A stretch of 64,000 bases of DNA, taken from contig OZ253559.1 in the NCBI GenBank assembly GCA_965262785.1, positions 930,001 through 994,000 on the forward strand. Reading direction: 5' to 3'. The stretch is from G965218495 sp965262785 (lineage in GTDB: Bacteria; Bacteroidota; Rhodothermia; Rhodothermales; Bin80). Below the pieces are notes generated by a model that saw only the letters and a program-made list of their open reading frames with translations, was not told the DNA's origin and did not search any database. Shown here piece by piece: positions 17,434 to 26,143 of this stretch; the first letter of the stretch is position 1; the number at the start of each line of letters is the position of its first letter. Made by a program: the position numbers and the translations under genes.

Positions 17434-18159
17434 TTGACGCGCCTGTTGATCAACATTGACCATGTCGCCACGCTGCGCAATGCGCGCAGGGAGTCCTTTC
17501 CCGATCCTGTAGCGGCAGCCGTGCTTTGTGAGGCGGCCGGTGCAGACGGGATCGTATTTCATCTGCGGGAGGATCGCCGGCATATCAATGAACACGACGT
17601 GGCGCGCCTGAGGGAATCCGTGCGGGGAACGCTGGACTTTGAGCTCTCGGTGGCTCCCGAGGTTGTCAGCATCTGTTGTGCCACGCGCCCCGGCCTGGCG
17701 ACGCTTGTGCCGGAGCGCCGCGAGGAGGTAACCACCGAAGGGGGTTTGGATGTGCTGCGTCATCTGGACACGATTCAGACCACTACGACGCGACTTTTTG
17801 ATGCTGGAATTCCGAAAGTGGCGCTGTTTGTAGATCCAGATGAGGCGCAGCTCGAGGCGGTCTGTGCAACCGGCGCGAACGCTATTGAGCTGCATACCGG
17901 AGACTTTGCTACGGCGCCTACGCTGGCTGCCCAGCACGCCGAGGCGCGGCGGCTGGCCCAGGCCGCCGCGCAGGCCCGGGCCTTGGGGCTATCGATTCAT
18001 GCAGGGCATGGGCTTGATTATCACAACTATCCCGTATTTGCGGCAGCAGTGCCACATGTGGAGGAGGTATCAATAGGGTTTGCGGTCATGGCCCGAGCGA
18101 TCCTGGTCGGCATGGACGAGGCCGTGCGCACGATGCGGTACCTTGTTAAAGGATACTAG
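17434..18159 (+). CDS. pdxJ: Pyridoxine 5'-phosphate synthase
   Basis: PdxJ condenses 1-deoxyxylulose 5-phosphate with 3-amino-2-oxopropyl phosphate to pyridoxine 5'-phosphate. From TTG 17434 the protein is 241 residues, the usual length; an upstream ATG would add 33 unrelated residues. Signatures are LLINIDHVATLRNARR, HLREDRRHI, NAIELHTG and the phosphate-binding IHAGHGLDYHN. The era gene starts 7 bases after the stop, and a pdxB homologue is just beyond it, so two steps of the same cofactor pathway are close together. Confidence 0.95.
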   Translation: MTRLLINIDHVATLRNARRESFPDPVAAAVLCEAAGADGIVFHLREDRRHINEHDVARLRESVRGTLDFELSVAPEVVSICCATRPGLATLVPERREEVTTEGGLDVLRHLDTIQTTTTRLFDAGIPKVALFVDPDEAQLEAVCATGANAIELHTGDFATAPTLAAQHAEARRLAQAAAQARALGLSIHAGHGLDYHNYPVFAAAVPHVEEVSIGFAVMARAILVGMDEAVRTMRYLVKGY

Positions 18160-18166
18160 GCGGGCG

Positions 18167-19039
18167 ATGGTTGAATTCCGCTGTGGCTACGTCGTGCTGG
18201 TGGGGAAGCCCAACGTGGGAAAGAGCACGCTGCTCAATCAACTGTTGGGCAGGAAGCTTTCAATCGTTACCCCGAAGGCACAGACGACGCGACACCGCAT
18301 TCTTGGCATCCTGTCGGAGCCTGCGCTGCAGATCATCTTTCTGGACACGCCGGGCGTGATCCGACCCCGCACGCGTCTGCAGCAATCCATGATGCGGCGC
18401 GTCACGGGAGCAGTTGGCGAAGCGGACCTGCTCCTGTTCCTGGCGGATGCTCGTGCGGACAGCCCGGACACGCTGAGCCTGGGCCGAACCAGCGGGCAGC
18501 CTGCCATTCTCGTAGTCAACAAGATCGACTTGATTCGACAGGCCGAGGTGCTGCCGCTAGTGCAAGCGTACCTCGACCTGCGGGCCTTTGAGGCGGTTGT
18601 GCCGGTGTCCGCGCTAAAGGGGTTTAACGTAGATGTGCTGCGTGCGGAACTCAAGGCCCGCTTACCCCTTGGTGGGCCGTTGTATCCTGCCGACATGATC
18701 AGCGAGCATCCAGAGCGCTTTTTTGTCAGCGAGATCATCCGCGAAAAACTTTTTGAGCGCTTTCGGCAGGAAATTCCCTATTCCGTGGCGGTCAATATAA
18801 GTCGGTACGAAGAGCACCCAGGCCGCAAAGACTTCATCCAAGCGGACATCGTAGTGGAGCGCCAATCGCAGAAGGGCATCCTAATCGGAGCCGGCGGCCG
18901 CGCCCTCAAGGCCGCGGGCATCGCGGCGCGCAAGGATATTGAGGAATTTCTGGGCCGCCGCGTTTTCCTGAAGCTTTTCGTGCAGGTGCGTCCTAACTGG
19001 CGCAACCAGGACACGTTGCTGCGCTCCTACGGGTACTAG
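18167..19039 (+). CDS. era: GTPase Era, ribosome assembly
   Basis: Era binds the 3' end of 16S rRNA and helps 30S subunit maturation. The 290-residue protein has G1 GKPNVGKST at about 12, G2 in KAQTTRHRI, G3 DTPG, and G4 NKID. A C-terminal KH domain ends with GGRALKAAGIAARKDIEEF and LFVQVRPNWRN. Residues before ATG 18167 in the longer frame overlap pdxJ and are not family-like. It is convergent with pdxB and the stops overlap by 4 bases. Confidence 0.96.
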   Translation: MVEFRCGYVVLVGKPNVGKSTLLNQLLGRKLSIVTPKAQTTRHRILGILSEPALQIIFLDTPGVIRPRTRLQQSMMRRVTGAVGEADLLLFLADARADSPDTLSLGRTSGQPAILVVNKIDLIRQAEVLPLVQAYLDLRAFEAVVPVSALKGFNVDVLRAELKARLPLGGPLYPADMISEHPERFFVSEIIREKLFERFRQEIPYSVAVNISRYEEHPGRKDFIQADIVVERQSQKGILIGAGGRALKAAGIAARKDIEEFLGRRVFLKLFVQVRPNWRNQDTLLRSYGY

Positions 19040-20199
19040 GGCACCAGGTGGACGCCCAGCCCATCTTTCACAGCCACATGCAGAGCACTTGGCACCGAAT
19101 TGGCGGGAATTTGGTGCCAACGAAACGCCCGCCGCCGAGGGTAGCTGATTCTGAGCGCACTAAAGCGTGTAGCCAGTGCATGGGGTGGCGCATTCAAGAG
19201 CGTCTTTGTGCGTGCATCGTCTGCGCGCAGGTCATACATGCGGCGCGTCAGTCCATCGAGCCATGCGGTCGCGTCCTTCGCATCGGCCGGCGGCGTCAGC
19301 ACCAGCCGCGATGGGGGGCGCTCAACCGCTGCAAAGTTCCACAGAGGTACCAGCCCGAAATGCCGCGTAACGGCCTGGTACAGTAGTATGGTGCCTCGGA
19401 GCTTTCCATCGTACGAGTGCCCCGCGATGTGGGGTGTGGCCAAACTGGCCGCGCGCATAAGGGAGAGGCTGGGGGCGGGTTCATTCTCCCAAACGTCCAG
19501 CACAGCGCCGCCAAGTGTGCCGTGACCAAGCGCTGAGCCTAGCGCAGCGCTATCGACAACAGCACCGCGCGCCGTGTTGATGAGCCAGGCACCCGGTTTC
19601 ATCCGGCTAAGGGCAGATTGGCTTATGAGGTGGCGCGTGGCGTTTGACCCCGTGACCGTCAGCGGCACATGGAGCGTGACGACATCGGATTCGCCAAGCA
19701 GCTTGTTCAACTCCACGTAGCTATGCGGCCCGCTGGATGCATCTGCCAGCGGGGGATCATTCCGCAGCACGCGCATGCCAAGCGCTCGCGCACGACGTAG
19801 GACGCGGCTGCCGATGTCACCGCAGCCTACAATTCCCAGGGTTTTGACTTCCGGAGAAATTTTTTCCTGGCTGGCTATAACAATCAGGGCGGTAGTTACG
19901 TATTCAACGACCGCTTCGGCGCCAGCGCCTCGCGCGTGTGCAAAGGCTATGCCGCGCTCATGAAGTGCCGGGCGGTCGATGTGATCCGTGCCAATGGTAG
20001 CAGAGCCAACAAACTGGACGCAAGTGCCGGCAAGCAAATTGGCGTCAACGCGCGTGATGCTTCTTACCAGGAGGATGTCCGCTCCTTGGACGGCGGTGCG
20101 CGTGATGGCGCGTCCCGGCATCGTTCGCACGTTTCCGACATGCCGAAAGGCCTCATGCACATGCGGGATGTTCTTGTCAGCCAGGACGGTCAGTGCCAT
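19036..20199 (-). CDS. pdxB: 4-phosphoerythronate dehydrogenase
   Basis: PdxB oxidises 4-phosphoerythronate in vitamin B6 synthesis. The 387-residue D-2-hydroxyacid dehydrogenase opens with ADKNIPHVHEAF and has SATIGTDHID and GIVGCGDIGSRV (NAD-binding Rossmann motif). The catalytic residues lie in NTARGAVVD, WENEP and TPHIAGHSYDGK, the last a PdxB-specific form. The longer C-terminal dimerisation region is also present. Together with pdxJ two genes away it supports the DXP-dependent route. Confidence 0.92.
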   Translation of the reverse strand: MALTVLADKNIPHVHEAFRHVGNVRTMPGRAITRTAVQGADILLVRSITRVDANLLAGTCVQFVGSATIGTDHIDRPALHERGIAFAHARGAGAEAVVEYVTTALIVIASQEKISPEVKTLGIVGCGDIGSRVLRRARALGMRVLRNDPPLADASSGPHSYVELNKLLGESDVVTLHVPLTVTGSNATRHLISQSALSRMKPGAWLINTARGAVVDSAALGSALGHGTLGGAVLDVWENEPAPSLSLMRAASLATPHIAGHSYDGKLRGTILLYQAVTRHFGLVPLWNFAAVERPPSRLVLTPPADAKDATAWLDGLTRRMYDLRADDARTKTLLNAPPHALATRFSALRISYPRRRAFRWHQIPANSVPSALHVAVKDGLGVHLVP

Positions 20200-20291
20200 G
20201 TCGCGCGCGTTGCCGTTACGTATTTGTCAGCGCTAACGTGTACTTAGCGAACCGTTGCGCATGTTTCAGGAATTATTAGCATTTCAGTAGC

Positions 20292-20939
20292 ATGACTAGG
20301 GCCTTCAATTTGGTAACAAAGTGGGTAAGCGCTTCATTGATAGCGCTGGCCTGCGTCCTTGCCCCTTTCCGGTCTGCAGTAGCCCCACCGGCATCCGTTG
20401 ACGATGTCCGGATCCTCCATCTGCCCCCATCCGAAGAGGCCGTTCGCGAAGCACTGTTCAACCCGTGGCACGTGCAGCCGTTGCCAGCTGAATTAGTTGA
20501 CTTGGAGACTCTATGGCTTGCGCGCCTAATGTATTCTGAGTCAAAGAGGGCCGGCGAGCAGGAATTGGTAGGCTGGGTGGCCCGCAACCGCGCGGAGACT
20601 GGTTTTCGTGGCCGGCATACCATCGAAGATGTCGCCCAGGATCCTTATCAGTTCAGCCCGTTTGTGGTGGGAAAAAGCACCTGGCACTATTACACCAGCC
20701 TGACGGTTGAGTCTAGTGCTCCAGGATGGCAGCGGGCACTGGCGCTGGCCTACTATGTGCGGCATGCCGACGCATCACTACGCCCGTTTTCCCTGGACAC
20801 GCGTCATTTCTTCAGTGAGCAGTCACTGGTCGTCGCAGACAGCCTGCCCGAATGGACGATTGGCCGGGAGGCGGTCGTACCGGCACGCCCAATGCAGTTG
20901 GAGCCCCAACGGTTTCGCTTCTTTGCGGGCGTATCATAA
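20292..20939 (+). CDS. Putative exported cell-wall hydrolase (SleB-like)
   Basis: A 215-residue protein with a signal peptide ending near RSAVA. The central part, WLARLMYSESKRAGEQELVG followed by a WVARNRAETGFRG stretch and QDPYQFSPF, resembles the hydrolase_2 / SleB fold, where an early Glu (YSES) is catalytic and an Asn-Arg pair follows. The family cleaves spore or cell-wall glycan. The match is from motif resemblance only. It is convergent with the beta-barrel gene, with overlapping stops. Confidence 0.55.
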   Translation: MTRAFNLVTKWVSASLIALACVLAPFRSAVAPPASVDDVRILHLPPSEEAVREALFNPWHVQPLPAELVDLETLWLARLMYSESKRAGEQELVGWVARNRAETGFRGRHTIEDVAQDPYQFSPFVVGKSTWHYYTSLTVESSAPGWQRALALAYYVRHADASLRPFSLDTRHFFSEQSLVVADSLPEWTIGREAVVPARPMQLEPQRFRFFAGVS

Positions 20940-21557
20940 CCCCACCGAAAGGCGGAGCATGGCGGTGTTTAGCCGCTGCTGTCCTTCTGGAGTCAGCGTG
21001 ACGAAATCAATCACGAGTTCATCTTGAATGAAATTGGTGAGCCCGAACGTGTACGCAATCTCCGGGTAAAGGCGGAGACCACCGATGGTGATCTGCAGGC
21101 CCAGGCCGGCCTCGGCTGCAACGGAGACGGGGGCAAGGTCATTGCTTAACACCTTGTCCGTGAATGACGGAAACCGAAAGACAGGTCCCGCGAACGCGTA
21201 CGGCCCGATCACCGGCGAACTGATGCCGTAGCGGAAGAGCAGCGGTATTTCCACCATGCTCACGTCGAACTGGTCGCGCGTGGCCGGAAAGGTGTCGTTG
21301 AGCCCCTCAAACAGATGGCCAGCGTCCAGATAGCGCAGGCCGGGTCGAACGCCCACGGGGCCTAGCGAAAACTCGAACCAGGCGCCCACATGCCAGCCTT
21401 CCTTGCTCTTGAATCGGGTTTCAAGGCTGTTATAGGAGACGTCGGAAAGCTGCTGATAGTTCAGGCCGACGGTAACGCCGAAGCGCTGGGCGGTGGCTTC
21501 GGGGCCGCGCACTGCGCTTACCAGCAGGATGCCACATACGAGGAAGCGAAGCTTCAT
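20934..21557 (-). CDS. Outer-membrane beta-barrel (porin-like) protein
   Basis: A 207-residue protein starting at ATG 21557 with a signal peptide (LVCGILLVSAV). Alternating hydrophobic strands such as FGVTVGLNYQQL, VGVRPGLRYLDAG, VSVAAEAGLGLQI and LYPEIAYTFGLTNF, and a C-terminal aromatic/Leu-rich strand, indicate an eight-stranded PorT/OmpW-like barrel. No ligand can be inferred. An upstream in-frame Met is less likely because the signal would start late. Confidence 0.7.
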   Translation of the reverse strand: MKLRFLVCGILLVSAVRGPEATAQRFGVTVGLNYQQLSDVSYNSLETRFKSKEGWHVGAWFEFSLGPVGVRPGLRYLDAGHLFEGLNDTFPATRDQFDVSMVEIPLLFRYGISSPVIGPYAFAGPVFRFPSFTDKVLSNDLAPVSVAAEAGLGLQITIGGLRLYPEIAYTFGLTNFIQDELVIDFVTLTPEGQQRLNTAMLRLSVGL

Positions 21558-21631
21558 AGCAGGAAGATTGGGACAAGCCTGCAACAAGAGCGGTTGATTC
21601 GTGTTTCCGTGAGAGCTATGTGACGGAAACT

Positions 21632-22771
21632 ATGAACATCGGAATCACTTGTTATCCGATCTATGGTGGTAGCGGCGTAGTTGCAACGGAGCTCGGCAAG
21701 GCGCTTGCACGCCGCGGGCATCAGATCCATTTCATCTCGTATCAGATGCCGTTTCGTCTGGGTGCGCTAACGGATAACATCTATTTCCACGAGGTTGGTG
21801 TTAGGAGATACCCGATTTTTGAATACCATCCCTATTCGCTTGCGCTTAGCAGCACGATGGTGGATGTTGCTCGTTACCATGCGCTGGATCTGCTGCATGT
21901 TCATTACGCAATTCCGCATGCCACCAGCGCCATCCTTGCGCGGGACATCCTCCGCGGCCATGGAATCGAGGTGCCGGTCGTGACAACGCTGCACGGCACG
22001 GACATCACCATCGTGGGTCAGGATCCGAACTTTGCGCCGGTGGTGACACACTCGATCAACGCGTCCGATGGTGTGACGGCGGTTTCCGAAGCGCTTAGGC
22101 AGGAGACGTATCAGGCGTTTGGGGTGTGTGGCGACATCACAGTCATCCCCAACTTCATCAATGCAGACCAGTTTTCCAGGCGTACCGCCTGTGCAATTCG
22201 TGACCGGTTTTGCCCCAAAGGCGAGAAGGTCCTTGTGCATGTCTCGAATTTCCGGAAGGTCAAGAACACGCCTCACGTAGTTCAGGTTTTTAGCAACTTG
22301 CGACGCCGGGGGATTGCGGTAAAGCTGCTTCTGGTCGGTGATGGGCCTGACCGTTCTTCGACCGAGCGCCTAGCGCGGTCACTTCACGTGCACGAGCACG
22401 TGCGGTTTTTGGGCAAGCAGGATCCAGTCTCTGAGATTCTTTCGATGTCGGATGTCTTCATTATGCCGAGTGGATTCGAGTCCTTCGGACTTGCGGCATT
22501 GGAGGCCATGGCCTGTGGGGTGCCCGTCGTGTGCTCCGACATCGGTGGTCTACCAGAGTTGTTGGCCGGAAGCGGTGGCGGGTTTCTTTGCCCGCTGGAT
22601 GACATTGCGGCTTTTACAGATTGCACCGCGCTCCTTCTTCAGGACGATGCGCTGCGTGAAAAGATGTCCACCGCGGCCCGCACCCATGCGGTGCGCTATT
22701 TTAACGAGGATTCTATAGTCCCGCGCTACGAGGCTTACTATGACAGCGTGCGTGTTGGCGTGGCCGCTTAG
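21632..22771 (+). CDS. bshA: N-acetyl-alpha-D-glucosaminyl L-malate synthase
   Basis: BshA transfers GlcNAc from UDP-GlcNAc to L-malate, the first step of bacillithiol synthesis. The family signature ITCYPIYGGSGVVATELG is at the N-terminus, followed by HVHYAIPHATSA, TLHGTDITIVG, VIPNFIN and the GT-B nucleotide-binding MPSGFESFGLAALEAMA. ATG 21632 fits the family start; a GTG at 21620 in frame is possible. Bacillithiol is the main low-molecular-weight thiol in many Bacteroidota-type and Firmicutes lineages, so this fits the host assignment. Confidence 0.94.
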   Translation: MNIGITCYPIYGGSGVVATELGKALARRGHQIHFISYQMPFRLGALTDNIYFHEVGVRRYPIFEYHPYSLALSSTMVDVARYHALDLLHVHYAIPHATSAILARDILRGHGIEVPVVTTLHGTDITIVGQDPNFAPVVTHSINASDGVTAVSEALRQETYQAFGVCGDITVIPNFINADQFSRRTACAIRDRFCPKGEKVLVHVSNFRKVKNTPHVVQVFSNLRRRGIAVKLLLVGDGPDRSSTERLARSLHVHEHVRFLGKQDPVSEILSMSDVFIMPSGFESFGLAALEAMACGVPVVCSDIGGLPELLAGSGGGFLCPLDDIAAFTDCTALLLQDDALREKMSTAARTHAVRYFNEDSIVPRYEAYYDSVRVGVAA

Positions 22772-22790
22772 CCCTTTGGTGGCCGAGCGT

Positions 22791-23342
22791 CTATGGCGTG
22801 CTTGGCGGCGGATCGCTGTGCGCATTGCAGCGGCTGCGGTATGTCACAAAGGAACAGCCATCACCAGGTTCTTCGGCGACCCATTCGTACCGAGTTCCAA
22901 TGAGGTGCGCGTAGGGCGGAAAGTACGTGTCCCCTTCGAAGGTTCCCTCTACCAGCGTGAGCTCAAGCCGGTCGGCCAGCAGCAGCGCTTCGGTGTACGG
23001 GCGCGCACCGCCGCCAATGAAGACAATGGACTCGTTTCTTGCGGCCCGGATAGCCTGGGGCAGTGAAGAAAAGGTCTCTACGTCGGGAAAGTCCGGGACC
23101 GGGCCCCGGGACGTGAGCACAACCATGCGGCGCTCAGGCAACGGCTTGCCAAACTGGCGGATGATGCTTTCGAACGTTGTGCGACCCACGATTAGCGCGT
23201 GCCCGCGCGTGAGCCACTTGAAGCGCTTCAAGTCGTCCCTGAGCGGGGGCCAAGGCAAATTGTGGCCGCGTCCTATCAGGCGATCTCGCGAGGCGAGGGC
23301 AGCGATGATAACGGTTTCCGGGCGCGTGGAGGCGGAAGGCAT
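22791..23342 (-). CDS. folA: Dihydrofolate reductase
   Basis: FolA reduces dihydrofolate to tetrahydrofolate with NADPH. The 183-residue protein has the NADPH/folate region RLIGRGHNLPW near residue 20, then LRDDLKRFKWLTRGHALIVG, VVLTSRG, FIGGGARPYTEALL and the typical LTLVEGTFEGDTYFPP. It lies 6 bases after the MamK-like actin gene on the same strand. The thymidylate synthase that generates dihydrofolate is about 4 kb away, which may be coincidence. Confidence 0.94.
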   Translation of the reverse strand: MPSASTRPETVIIAALASRDRLIGRGHNLPWPPLRDDLKRFKWLTRGHALIVGRTTFESIIRQFGKPLPERRMVVLTSRGPVPDFPDVETFSSLPQAIRAARNESIVFIGGGARPYTEALLLADRLELTLVEGTFEGDTYFPPYAHLIGTRYEWVAEEPGDGCSFVTYRSRCNAHSDPPPSTP

Positions 23343-23347
23343 CCAAC

Positions 23348-24388
23348 CTACATGTCTTCCCAGTACTGCTTCGGCATATCCTCTGCCAGCGCGAGAGCTC
23401 CTTCCGCACCGACAAAGAGCGGATCTTCCACGGTCGTGATTCGAAAGCTGCCATAGTCTGCCAAGGCCGTTGCGATGGCATCAGCTAGGCCCTTGGTCTG
23501 GCTGCCGCCGCCAGCCAGGTAGATGTTCTTATGCACGCGTTCTTGCAGCATGGGCTCGTAGCGCCCGACCAGGTCGATTAGCGTTTCGGCTATGGGTTCC
23601 ACCAGGCTTTCGCACGCCTGGGTGACCTCGGAAGTGATGTCGTGCTCGACGAACTTGCCAGATACCGGCATCATTACCTTGATGCGACCCTTAGCTTTAC
23701 CAACCCTGCCGAACTCTTCCTTAAATTGGCGAATCATTGTTGCACTCATCCGCGTGTCCGGGTACTTCTCGCGCAAGAGGTCACATAGCTGCTTGTCGAC
23801 AAAGTCGCCTGCGCTAAGTAGCGACCGCTGGTCATCTTCGGAGGGCATGGTCCCGTGCATGATGCAGAAGTCGACCGTGCCCGCACCAATGTCAACTACA
23901 CAGGCGTTACTCAGGGCGCCCAAGCGGTACGCCACTGCAAACGGTTCGGAGACGACCATGAGCGTGTCTGCGTGTTCGCGCGCAGCTTCACGGATGGCCA
24001 GCTTGTTTACGTTCAGCGCTTCGGCCGGGACCCCGATGGCAGCGTATATTTTCTGACCCTTGAGCGGTTTGGCCAGCTGGATAAGGTGGTGAATCAGCTG
24101 CTTGACAGCTTCCTCGTCGCGCTGCACACCATCGCGTATCACGCCAAACTCCAGCGGGCGTACCAGGTTCACCGAGAGCCGGTGTTTTATCGCCTCTTCG
24201 CCGAAGATGATGTCTTTGCCCAGCATTTTGCGCGCGATGAAGTCTTTGGGCCAGCCCACATAGCTGTACTCCCAGTGCCGCTGTCCGTTATTGGCTGCGA
24301 CAGCACTTCGCGAAGTGCCGAGGTCGATGCCGATGCGCAGGACTTCCGGAGCCTGCTTTTCGTTGTTACCCGAGCTGTTGGTAGCCAT
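23348..24388 (-). CDS. MamK-like bacterial actin
   Basis: A 346-residue actin-fold ATPase. Phosphate-1 motif IGIDLGTSRSAV, phosphate-2 VVDIGAGTVDFCIMHG, and adenosine motif YLAGGGSQTKGLA are present. The protein matches the magnetosome filament protein MamK at several points rather than MreB: VGWPKD after the N-terminal strand, GVIRDGV, VVSEPFAVAYRLG, MPSEDDQRSLLSAGDFVDKQL-type spacing and a terminal ALALAEDMPKQYW. ATG 24388 was chosen because family members start just before the ATP motif. No other magnetosome genes are visible. It may assemble filaments with another role. An IS1595 element is inserted 96 bases upstream. Confidence 0.8.
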   Translation of the reverse strand: MATNSSGNNEKQAPEVLRIGIDLGTSRSAVAANNGQRHWEYSYVGWPKDFIARKMLGKDIIFGEEAIKHRLSVNLVRPLEFGVIRDGVQRDEEAVKQLIHHLIQLAKPLKGQKIYAAIGVPAEALNVNKLAIREAAREHADTLMVVSEPFAVAYRLGALSNACVVDIGAGTVDFCIMHGTMPSEDDQRSLLSAGDFVDKQLCDLLREKYPDTRMSATMIRQFKEEFGRVGKAKGRIKVMMPVSGKFVEHDITSEVTQACESLVEPIAETLIDLVGRYEPMLQERVHKNIYLAGGGSQTKGLADAIATALADYGSFRITTVEDPLFVGAEGALALAEDMPKQYWEDM

Positions 24389-24475
24389 TTCCAAGGCCTT
24401 ATAGTGATGGGTTTGGCGCGCCTGTTCAGCGATCAACCACGTGTCTGCTGCTGTAAGTTACAAAGTCTTGGGCGT

Positions 24476-24483
24476 TTTCGGAA
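24476..24483. repeat. Left target-site duplication of the IS1595 element
   Basis: TTTCGGAA, identical to 25714-25721, flanks the terminal inverted repeat. Eight bases is the usual duplication length for IS1595 elements. Confidence 0.85.
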
Positions 24484-24505
24484 GGGGTTTATATACTTAC
24501 CTGTA
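24484..24505. repeat. Left terminal inverted repeat of the IS1595 element
   Basis: 22-bp repeat whose reverse complement matches 25692-25713 at 19 positions. Confidence 0.85.
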
Positions 24506-24554
24506 ACTTTTCTCCGATTGAGTCGTATGAGGATTAGACCAGATCGGGGGAATC

Positions 24555-25490
24555 ATGACAGGGCCAGGCAGATCACACCGCAAGGGAATCACACTTTTAG
24601 CGTTGGCACGGCGGTATCCGAGCGAGGGGGCCGCCCGGGAATGGTTTGAGGCCATCTATTGGCCGGAAGGCCGCTTTTGCCCGCAATGCAGGGGCACCGA
24701 TACCTATGCTTGCCCGAAACAGACCATGCCGTACCGTTGCCGCACGTGCCGCAAGCGGTTCAGTGTTCGGACGGGAACGGTGCTGCAAGCCTCACGGTTG
24801 CCATTGCTCAAGTGGACCTACGCCATTTATATTGAAATGACCTCGCTCAAGGGCGTATCCAGCATGAAGCTTCACCGCGACCTGGGCATAACGCAAAAGT
24901 CGGCGTGGTTCATGCTGCAACGGATTCGGGAGGCGTTCGTGCCGTTAGCCGCCGCCGCGTTTGAAGGCCCGGTTGAAGCCGACGAGACGTATGTTGGGGG
25001 CAAGGAGGCCAACAAGCACGCGCACAAGAAGCTGAAAGCGGGACGCGGAACGGTTGGCAAGACGGCTGTAGCGGGGCTGAAAGACCGCGGTACCGGCCAG
25101 ATTCGGGCCAAGGTCGTTGAGGACACAAGCGGCCCGACGTTGAAGCAGTTCGTGTATAACCACACCGAAATCGGCGCAACGGTCTACACGGATGACGCCA
25201 CCGCTTACAAGGGCATGATCGGTATGGAGCATGAGACGGTCAAACACAGCGTGGGCGCATGGGTCAACGGCATGGCCCACACGAACGGGCTGGAGTCGTT
25301 CTGGGCCACGCTGAAGCGGGCGTACCATGGCGTGTACCACAGAATGAGCGCCAAGCACTTGCAGCGGTACGTGCACCAGTTTGCGCAAAAGCACAACGTC
25401 CGGGACATGGACACGCTCGAACAAATGCAGCACGTGGTGGCCGCACTGGCAGGGCGGCGGCTTATGTACAAAGATCTGATTGAGAAATGA
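24555..25490 (+). CDS. IS1595-family transposase
   Basis: A 311-residue transposase. An N-terminal zinc ribbon uses Cys42, Cys45, Cys62 and Cys65 (CPQC...CRTC) before a helix-turn-helix-like region. The catalytic core shows VEADETYVGGK (first Asp), VYTDDATAY (second Asp) and NGLESFWATLKRAY with the last acidic residue of the ISXO2/IS1595 domain. The frame is intact. A small ORF overlaps its stop by 4 bases. Confidence 0.93.
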   Translation: MTGPGRSHRKGITLLALARRYPSEGAAREWFEAIYWPEGRFCPQCRGTDTYACPKQTMPYRCRTCRKRFSVRTGTVLQASRLPLLKWTYAIYIEMTSLKGVSSMKLHRDLGITQKSAWFMLQRIREAFVPLAAAAFEGPVEADETYVGGKEANKHAHKKLKAGRGTVGKTAVAGLKDRGTGQIRAKVVEDTSGPTLKQFVYNHTEIGATVYTDDATAYKGMIGMEHETVKHSVGAWVNGMAHTNGLESFWATLKRAYHGVYHRMSAKHLQRYVHQFAQKHNVRDMDTLEQMQHVVAALAGRRLMYKDLIEK

Positions 25491-25678
25491 GAAGGGTCAA
25501 GGATACGAAGGACGCGTTACACGCTGTGTTTGAGCGGATCGACAACACGCCCAGTCCGAATCCGCGCTATCGCGGACTAACGATACAGAAGGCGGTAAGG
25601 CAACTGGTGAAGGCCAAGCCGAAACCAAAGCAAGCGGCAGATTTGAGGGCAAGAAACGACGAGCTTCGGCACGTCTAA
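25487..25678 (+). CDS. Small basic ORF carried within the IS1595 element
   Basis: A 63-residue Lys/Arg-rich protein, with a Pro/Lys stretch (KAKPKPK) near residue 43. It overlaps the transposase stop by 4 bases, so it is translationally coupled and travels inside the inverted repeats. It may be an accessory or regulatory protein of the element; no family is recognised. Confidence 0.5.
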   Translation: MRRVKDTKDALHAVFERIDNTPSPNPRYRGLTIQKAVRQLVKAKPKPKQAADLRARNDELRHV

Positions 25679-25691
25679 GCCCCAAGCAGTG

Positions 25692-25713
25692 TACAGTTAA
25701 GTATATATTCCCC
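25692..25713. repeat. Right terminal inverted repeat of the IS1595 element
   Basis: 22-bp repeat complementary to 24484-24505 with three mismatches; followed by the second TSD copy. Confidence 0.85.
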
Positions 25714-25721
25714 TTTCGGAA
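25714..25721. repeat. Right target-site duplication of the IS1595 element
   Basis: TTTCGGAA, matching 24476-24483. Confidence 0.85.
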
Positions 25722-26143
25722 TCCCAGCTGGAGAAAACCCAGTGTGTCATTTTACCAGCGGACGTGGGCGCTCGAAGTTGTTTCCCGGCGGATTTCAACG
25801 GGCGGATCAGCCGCCCTGTGTGGGTGTGCGCATAGACGTATGCAAACAGGCGGTAGCATGTAGTCAGGTTTTCTGCTGCGCGAATGCGCAGAGGAGAAGC
25901 ATTTCCCTGGCGGAGTCTGCTTCCGAGTTGGCACTCCCGCGGACTGACTGGCTGCACACGGTGACAAAGCTGGCAGTCACGCCGTAAGCACAGCAATTCA
26001 ATGCACGACCGAATGAAGCCTTCAACCGGCATAGCACCGGATGGGGCCACAAATTCTCGAAGTGCCTCCAGTCCGGCTTGTGTCGAAGTACGGGCCGCGA
26101 CTTCCTGGTGACTGTCACAATTCCAGTCTGCTACTGGCGATTG
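25722..26143. other. Intergenic stretch without a supported gene
   Basis: About 420 bases between the IS1595 element and the amidase gene contain only short overlapping ORFs with no recognised family on either strand. A degenerate coding relic is possible because several frames stay open for 80-100 codons, but no parent family can be named. Confidence 0.35.

Larger units (their letters stand above)
24484..25713 (+). mobile_element. Complete IS1595-family insertion sequence, about 1,230 bp
   Basis: The element is bounded by inverted repeats of 22 bases at 24484-24505 and 25692-25713 (19 of 22 positions matching), each starting GGGG from the outside. Both sides are flanked by the same 8-bp sequence TTTCGGAA. 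Inside are the transposase gene and a 63-codon second ORF that overlaps it by 4 bases. It lies in the upstream region of the MamK-like actin gene and appears recent and intact. Confidence 0.9.
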
